64,000 bases of DNA from Seriola aureovittata (lineage: Eukaryota > Chordata > Actinopteri > Carangiformes > Carangidae). Shown here one piece after another: positions 56,901 to 64,000 of the stretch. The notes beneath the pieces were generated by a model that searched no databases, was not told the origin of the DNA, and saw only the letters and a program-made list of their open reading frames with translations. The position numbers and the translations under genes are program-made. Where the stretch lies: NCBI RefSeq assembly GCF_021018895.1, contig NC_079374.1, positions 717,212 through 781,211 of the forward strand, given 5' to 3'. Position 1 is the stretch's first letter, and every line of letters begins with the position of its first letter.

Positions 56901-58458
56901 AATGTGTTGATGGATTAGTATTGACAATACAAATCCAGATGCATTCCCAGATCCTTGTTTGTTTGTTTGTTTGCTCTAAGTACACCAGCTATCAAAAACA
57001 CCCCACTATGGTCTGTTATAAAAACTGGATTGGACTCAGCATTTGTATTAGCAGTTACTCAGTGTTAGTGGATTTGGGAGCAACATGGACCCTGATATCT
57101 ACAGATGATGAGATTATTATGATCTATCTTGGATTGAAAAGGTTCTGTACTGTTCTGGGTCACTGTGTTCTTCAGCAGTACTCCTGCAGGATCGGGATAG
57201 TGCCCGATCCAGGGAGGTTTTGATGAAATGTTTGTTGTCTGTTTGTTCAGAGCGCTCTGATTTCTACAGATGATTTTATTATTCAGATCAGCGATGAAGC
57301 ACAAGGAAACAACAGTTTGACCCCGAGCATGAGAAAGTCAGTAAATCATTATCTGAAGAATCTGATGTGTTTCTGCTGCAGGTTGTTAGTCTGTGGTCAG
57401 ACTCCACCCAGTCTGCTGCCCCTCAGGAACATCTCCATCCAAACAAACACACCAGGAAGAGACAGACACACTGTCACAATAAGAGCCTCTGATTCTTATC
57501 TGTGGAGCGTTTCAGTTAAACAGAGACTTTAAACTTTTACAGGCGGAATCTGCTGAGCTAACAGATCTGAGTGTTCAGAGCTGAAACATGTATCATGTGT
57601 GATCACATTATAAAGATGTTTCTAACAGACTGTAATCAGTCAAACAGCTGTGATAATATAAAACATGTAGAACAAAGACTGAACACTTTGTTTCTGTAGC
57701 TGATTATAACGACAGTATAATGTGTTACAAACAAGTTGTTACATGATTATATCCTGATGAGAACCTTTACAGTTTGAGGTCAAAGGTCACAGGGTTTTAG
57801 CAGCTTTATGACTGATCCTCTTCAGACAAACAAAAGCTGAGTTTGTGTGTGTGTTTGTTATTGTTTGTGTGCATCTCACTGTGACCTGATGTGACCTCTG
57901 CTGTCAGATTATTTTCCCCTTCAGTTGGTGTCAACTGGACTTTCATCTGACAGTTACTTTAAAATATAAAAATATAAAATAGTTTAAATAAACTCCACCT
58001 GCCGTTACTTTAACGCATCACTGATAATAATCTAATGATTAGAGTTTTTACTTTTAATACTTCAGTACATTTTCTGGTGTCAGACTCAGGAGCACAGTAA
58101 ACGATCAGCTGATTCGTCATTTAGTCTATAGATCAGTTGTTCATACAGATTCATCAATATGTTTATTTAGATTTGATTAAAGTGAAAAAAGAGAAAAGAC
58201 CCGAGCATCATGGTTACCATGGAAACAGCTCTCAGTTTTAGCTTCTGTCCTAACTTTGCAGACCAGACTGTGATTGACAGTTCAGACAGCCAATCAGAGC
58301 GTAGCAGTGGGTGTCAGGTGCACCAAGTGACCCTGCAGGATGGGAGCTAAAGCTAAAGCTACGAGCTAAAGCCACACTTCACAAATCAAACGCTCCTCAC
58401 GCTGTTAGCACATAGTTGGTGTCCATCCGGAGAGGAGGTGATGATGTGACAGCTATAC
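53964..58458. other. mylk intron 20, plain part
   Basis: About 4.5 kb in which I see no exon, RNA gene or named element. Short repeated words such as GTTAGCATG and GCTAACGTTAGC (54990-55350) are frequent but not tandem. Confidence 0.5.
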
Positions 58459-58459
58459 A

Positions 58460-58498
<39 letters not shown>
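58459..58498 (+). repeat. CA microsatellite
   Basis: About 19 CA units. Confidence 0.97.
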
Positions 58499-58499
<1 letters not shown>

Positions 58500-58973
58500 A
58501 CTGTCTGTGTGTGATGACAGAGTAATGGAGGATGTTAAACAGTCAACCATCAATCCTTCATTACAGCACCATCACCCCGACCTCCCCACCCCCATCAACA
58601 TTGTGACCTTTTTTCCACCTGCAGTGACAAAGTGTATCACGTTTCCAGACGTTCTCAGTGACAGTGAACGCCTCACCCTGACAGTACACTGACAGTCTCT
58701 GTGTAAATACGACTGAGTTTTACAACTTTATTTAACTAAAGTCATAAAATCTTGTGTGTTGTTCAGTATCAGCTGTTCATTTAACATCAAACCTCACATA
58801 TATCCACATCACTACTGAAGCAATCAGATCTTTAATCTTCCTAATCACAACATGGATAATCAATAAAGACAGAAGAAAATAACTATTGATTAAAACTCAT
58901 TCTGTCAGGAGAAATGTGTCAGTGCTGAGAATGAAGCTTCATTCAGGAGGTGGATCTGGACTGTAACTCCAGG

Positions 58974-61088
58974 GACCAGTTCATCCAGAGACCAGTTCAC
59001 ATCCAGAGACCAGTTCACATCCAGAGACCAGTTCATCCAGAGACCAGTTCATCCAGAGACCAGTTCACATCCAGAGACCAGTTCACATCCAGAGACCAGT
59101 TCATCCAGAGACCAGTTCATCCAGAGACCAGTTCACATCCAGAGACCAGTTCATCCAGAGACCAGTTCATCCAGAGACCAGTTCACATCCAGAGACCAGT
59201 TCACATCCAGAGACCAGTTCATCCAGAGACCAGTTCACATCCAGAGACCAGTTCACATCCAGAGACCAGTTCATCCAGAGACCAGTTCACATCCAGAGAC
59301 CAGTTCATCCAGAGACCAGTTCATCCAGAGACCAGTTCATCCAGAGACCAGTTCATCCAGAGACCAGTTCACATCCAGAGACCAGTTCACATCCAGAGAC
59401 CAGTTCACATCACAGACCAGTTCACATCACAGACCAGTTCATCCAGAGACCAGTTCACATCCAGAGACCAGTTCACATCCAGAGACCAGTTCACATCCAG
59501 AGACCAGTTCATCCAGAGACCAGTTCACATCCAGAGACCAGTTCACATCCAGAGACCAGTTCATCCAGAGACCAGTTCATCCAGAGACCAGTTCACATCC
59601 AGAGACCAGTTCACATCCAGAGACCAGTTCATCCAGAGACCAGTTCACATCCAGAGACCAGTTCATCCAGGGACCAGTTCATCCAGAGACCAGTTCACAT
59701 CCAGAGACCAGTTCACATCCAGAGACCAGTTCATCCAGAGACCAGTTCACATCCAGAGACCAGTTCACATCCAGAGACCAGTTCATCCAGAGACCAGTTC
59801 ACATCCAGAGACCAGTTCATCCAGAGACCAGTTCATCCAGAGACCAGTTCATCCAGAGACCAGTTCATCCAGAGACCAGTTCACATCCAGAGACCAGTTC
59901 ACATCCAGAGACCAGTTCACATCACAGACCAGTTCACATCACAGACCAGTTCATCCAGAGACCAGTTCACATCCAGAGACCAGTTCACATCCAGAGACCA
60001 GTTCACATCCAGAGACCAGTTCATCCAGAGACCAGTTCACATCCAGAGACCAGTTCATCCAGAGACCAGTTCACATCCAGACCAGAGACCAGTTCACATC
60101 CAGAGACCAGTTCATCCAGAGACCAGTTCACATCCAGACCAGAGACCAGTTCACATCCAGAGACCAGTTCATCCAGAGACCAGTTCATCCAGAGCCCAGT
60201 TCATCCAGAGACCAGTTCACATCCAGAGACCAGTTCACATCCAGACCAGAGACCAGTTCACATCCAGAGACCAGTTCATCCAGAGACCAGTTCATCCAGA
60301 GACCAGTTCACATCCAGAGACCAGTTCATCCAGAGACCAGTTCACATCCAGAGACCAGTTCACATCCAGAGACCAGTTCATCCAGAGACCAGTTCACATC
60401 CAGAGACCAGTTCACATCCAGAGACCAGTTCATCCAGAGACCAGTTCACATCCAGAGACCAGTTCATCCAGAGACCAGTTCACATCCAGAGACCAGTTCA
60501 TCCAGAGACCAGTTCACATCCAGAGACCAGTTCATCCAGAGACCAGTTCACATCCAGAGACCAGTTCACATCCAGAGACCAGTTCATCCAGAGACCAGTT
60601 CACATCCAGAGACCAGTTCATCCAGAGACCAGTTTATCCAGAGACCAGTTCATCCAGAGACCAGTTCAAATCCAGAGACCAGTTCAAATCCAGAGACCAG
60701 TTCACATCCAGAGACCAGTTCACATCCAGAGACCAGTTCATCCAGAGACCAGTTTATCCAGAGACCAGTTCATCCAGAGACCAGTTCATCCAGAGACCAG
60801 TTCACATCCAGAGACCAGTTCACATCCAGAGACCAGTTCACATCCAGAGACCAGTTCACATCCAGAGACCAGTTCTATCCAGAGACCAGTTCATCCAGAG
60901 ACCAGTTCAAATCCAGAGACCAGTTCACATCCAGAGACCAGTTCACATCCAGAGACCAGTTCATCCAGAGACCAGTTCACATCCAGAGACCAGTTCATCC
61001 AGAGACCAGTTCATCCAGAGACCAGTTCACATCCAGAGACCAGTTCATCCAGAGACCAGTTCAAATCCAGAGACCAGTTCACATCCAC
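58974..61088 (+). repeat. GAGACCAGTTCAT(CC) minisatellite, long array (about 2.1 kb)
   Basis: Mix of 16-bp (CCAGAGACCAGTTCAT) and 18-bp (CCAGAGACCAGTTCACAT) units, plus rare variants (CACAGACCAGTTCACAT, CCAGACCAGAGACC, TTTATCC, CAAATCC). No unit contains a stop in any plus frame, so a 749-codon ORF runs through it by chance. Confidence 0.97.
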
Positions 61089-62410
61089 AGTCCCATCTGT
61101 GTAGACATCAAAAGTTGTTTTGACGTATCTGATTGTTCCACCCGTTCTTCTTCGTGTCTCAGTAACTGGTTTAAGACTCGAGGAGGACTGGGAGTCTGAG
61201 TCCACGACCATCAGGTCTCCGTGTTGTTTAAAGACGTGGGCTTGTGAACAGCTGTGTGATTCTGGTTCGGTTGGACCAAGAGGATCATGACCGGCTCTGG
61301 TCTGAGTCTTTCTCACCAGCTGTAAAGTGAGTTCACCTGGATCTAGATCCAGAACTGAACCAACACTACCTTTGAATATGAACTGTCCCTAATGAAAAGG
61401 CTTTGGTGATCTCTGACCTTTCCCTCAAACCAAAACAGACAGTAGAGCACAGACCTGACCTCTGACCTTTACCATGTGTCTGGACCTGGTTCCTGATTAG
61501 CTCAGACTGTGTCCATATGAACGTGTTTGATGGGGGCTGCACAGTAAATAAAGGACTGAGTGTCTGACAGCAGCTCAGTCCCTGAAACCTGATCCTTCTT
61601 GTGGGTTTATATTTATCACCTCTGGTATGATCCAGGACCCGGTCCAGCTCTGGACCCCCCCTCCCCTCAGGACTCAGAGGTCTGAGACATACCTGTGGAA
61701 CACCTGAACCCCAACTTGACCCATAAATACCTTTTCAACAGCACAGAGACCAAAGAGATCTGGATCAGACTTTCAGAGACGTGTCAGCATCGTCACACAA
61801 ATTGATGATTGATCTAGTAGTGATTGATTTAATAGTGATTGATCTGTTAGGGATTGATGTTCTATTGTTTGATTTAATAGTAATTCATCTGTTAGTGATT
61901 GATCTGTTAGTGACTGTTAGGGATTGATTTGATGGTGACTCAGACTGATTGGTTTTTCTCTGAGCAGAAATAACTGTCAGAAAATGTTTCTGATGGGGGG
62001 GGGGGGGGGGGGGGGGGCTGAGAGAAGAAGAGGACGACATACTTTAACACAGTTTCTTCTCTAACTGTGGGTTTGACGACAGATTCAGACTCTTCAGTTT
62101 CATCTGTTTCTTCTTCTGCAGAATAAATAAAAACCTCCAACAACTATTTCCTGCATCCTGAGGAACTATTTTTAGGTTGTCCATATATGGTCATCGGACG
62201 CTCTCCATCCACATGAGTCCTCACTCTGTCTCACATTCTTCTTCTGCCGCTGCTCAGCTCATATACAAACATGTACAGCCTTTATATTTACACTGTAGTC
62301 GACACTACTGCTGCATGAACATGTGTCACATCATCAAAACATCTGGTAACATCAGGTCATCACAGTTTACAGGTTCGATTCTCTCACTGTCTGTTGTTTG
62401 TTCCCATCAG
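61089..62410. other. mylk intron 20, 3' part
   Basis: A poly-G run at 61995-62017 and short GATT(G/T)AT(C/T)T units at 61800-61930; otherwise nothing recognised. Confidence 0.5.
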
Positions 62411-62458
62411 GTGAAGCCAGGATAAAGAAACCGACTCCCAAGACCCCCCCGAAACAAG
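62411..62458 (+). CDS. mylk: mylk coding exon 21 (linker)
   Basis: Acceptor TTGTTCCCATCAG, donor GTGACA, 48 nt, phase 1 to 1. Encodes SEARIKKPTPKTPPKQ across its split codons, a Lys/Pro linker that matches the stretch before Ig8 in MYLK. Confidence 0.9.
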
Positions 62459-63029
62459 GTGACACACACCTGTCTGAACACACACCTGCACTGTAAAACT
62501 CTGTCATATAAAGTCAGTAAAAGAAGCTGCTTACCTGGCTGAGGGCCTCTAATGAAAGACACTATCCAGGTGCATTATGGGAGTTGTAGGATCCAGTGTT
62601 TTTGGACTACAAACCAGAATATCTCGACTTCTGCTGCTCAGATTTAATCTGTGTCACACAACAACTATTATTGCTGGCGCTCCAGCTCAGTGTGAACCTC
62701 TGTCAATCCTCCACACGCAGGTTCAAGTCCCCCTGTCTCCTGCTGAAGTGCCTTTGGGCAGCTGAGACTATGTAACTAAAGAACAAGTTTCACTACAGCT
62801 CCCATGAGCACCTGCTGCCGACACCTGTCATCACTATTTATTTAACTCTAGTGTAACAGTGTGAACTCAGGATTACTCGGTGCATCTGATCCACATTTTT
62901 TAAATTTCTAATAAATTAATGAAGTTTGGTTCCAGGACAGAACAGCTGAGTTCACCTCCGCTTCTTTCATTCTCTTCTCTCTGCTTCTGTTTTTCTGATT
63001 GATAATTGATTATTGATCTGTGTTGGCAG

Positions 63030-63157
63030 CTCTGCCCCCTCAGATCCTGCAGTTCCCGGAGGACATGAAGATCCTGGCTGGAGAGAAGGTGGAGATCCAC
63101 TGCAAGTTCTCTGGAGCTCCACCCATCAACTGCACCTGGCTGAAGTTCAGGAAACCA
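63030..63157 (+). CDS. mylk: mylk coding exon 22 (first half of Ig8)
   Basis: Acceptor TCTGTGTTGGCAG, donor GTGAGA, 128 nt, phase 1 to 0. Encodes LPPQILQFPEDMKILAGEKV and EIHCKFSGAPPINCTWLKFR. The donor is followed at once by a CA repeat. Confidence 0.95.
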
Positions 63158-63163
63158 GTGAGA

Positions 63164-63187
63164 GACACACACACACACACACACACA
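63164..63187 (+). repeat. CA repeat at the 5' end of mylk intron 22
   Basis: ACACAC run beginning six bases after the donor GT; complementary to the TG tract at the other end of the same intron. Confidence 0.95.
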
Positions 63188-63296
63188 GAGGCTGCGGTTA
63201 TTGATAGTTTATCAGCAGGTGCTGTCATGCTGGGAAAAGCTGAGCTGGTAGTTAGTGATATACTGTGTTGAACTCGGTCTACGGTGGCCCTGACGT

Positions 63297-63780
<484 letters not shown>

Positions 63781-63790
63781 GTGCGTTTAG

Positions 63791-63947
63791 ATCCAGGAGG
63801 GCTCGGCTGACATCTCCATCCAGAGCAGTGACAGCAGCAGTAAACTGACCATCTCCAGCGGTCAGCAGGAACACTGCGGCTGTTACACCATTGAGCTGAG
63901 GAACAGCTACGGCCTCCGACAGGCCGCCCTCAACCTCACCATCGTCG
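63791..63947 (+). CDS. mylk: mylk coding exon 23 (second half of Ig8)
   Basis: Acceptor TGTGCGCGTGTGCGTTTAG, donor GTAAGA, 157 nt, phase 0 to 1. Encodes IQEGSADISIQSSDSSSKLT, then GQQEHCGCYTIELRNSYGLR, the Ig8 E-G strands. The next exon (FN3 start) is outside the window. Confidence 0.95.
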
Positions 63948-64000
63948 GTAAGAAACTTCTGCAGCATCTGTCCCCTGAGGTCACTGAGGTCCCGCCAAAA

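Noticed and set aside
58950..61199. 749-codon plus-strand ORF (SRDQF/QRPVH repeats)
   Set aside because: It is translated minisatellite; no unit contains a stop in any frame, and it has no start context or non-repeat domain.
38415..62190. Perfect CArG words CCATATATGG at 38415-38424 and 62181-62190 as SRF sites
   Set aside because: About three such words are expected by chance over this length, and neither lies near a plausible start site.

Overview
The window looks like a teleost (ray-finned fish) genome segment. The evidence is intron-rich genes with GT-AG exons, a Tc1-type transposon, fish-type LINE fragments, and very dense CA/TG microsatellites and minisatellites. There are no bacterial-style operons, rRNA, tRNA or CRISPR arrays. 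Every gene model here was read by hand from splice sites and codon phase; no alignment or transcript search could be run.

Layout: (1) 1-2200, minus strand: remnants of two non-LTR retrotransposons, a zinc-finger/RT element (1-1546) and an L2-like EN/RT fragment (about 1590-2190). (2) 3157-15458, plus strand: a complete multi-exon gene of 20 coding exons (395 codons if all are spliced in) whose C-terminal half resembles the MIEAP (mitochondria-eating protein) domain family. Intron 1 carries a Tc1-type transposon (3570-5136). A 1360-bp tandem array (6541-13553, 5.15 copies) has multiplied a pair of 36-nt exons to six copies. (3) 17552-17693: a last exon with stop codon and AATAAA, from an unidentified plus-strand gene; ccdc14 is a synteny-based candidate. 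(4) About 19000 to the window end, plus strand: the 5' two thirds of the smooth-muscle/non-muscle myosin light chain kinase gene (mylk), 23 coding exons, about 1235 codons. It encodes Ig1 to Ig8 and the actin-binding DFRxxL region. The FN3, kinase and last Ig (telokin) exons must lie beyond the window.

All 23 mylk exons chain in one reading frame with matching phases, so the model is strong. The internal methionine used by the short MLCK isoform is conserved (45224). A perfect CArG box sits about 190 bp upstream of the exon holding it (44584-44593), which suggests a conserved internal smooth-muscle promoter.

The mylk introns are unusually loaded with simple repeats. They include a 2.2-kb GATACT minisatellite that starts at the splice donor of the Ig1 exon, a 1.5-kb intron made almost wholly of CTGT/CTCT pyrimidine repeat, a 1.9-kb 16-bp TTAACCAGCAG array, two separate arrays of one GAGACCAGTTCA minisatellite, a 58-nt poly-G, and an intron with CA repeats at its donor end and about 490 bp of TG repeat running into its acceptor. 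Nearly all long ORFs over these arrays are repeat artefacts.

The most notable items are the exon-pair amplification in the MIEAP-like gene, the AC/GU-ended intron 22 of mylk, the splice-site-abutting minisatellite after Ig1, and the CArG box next to the short-isoform start.
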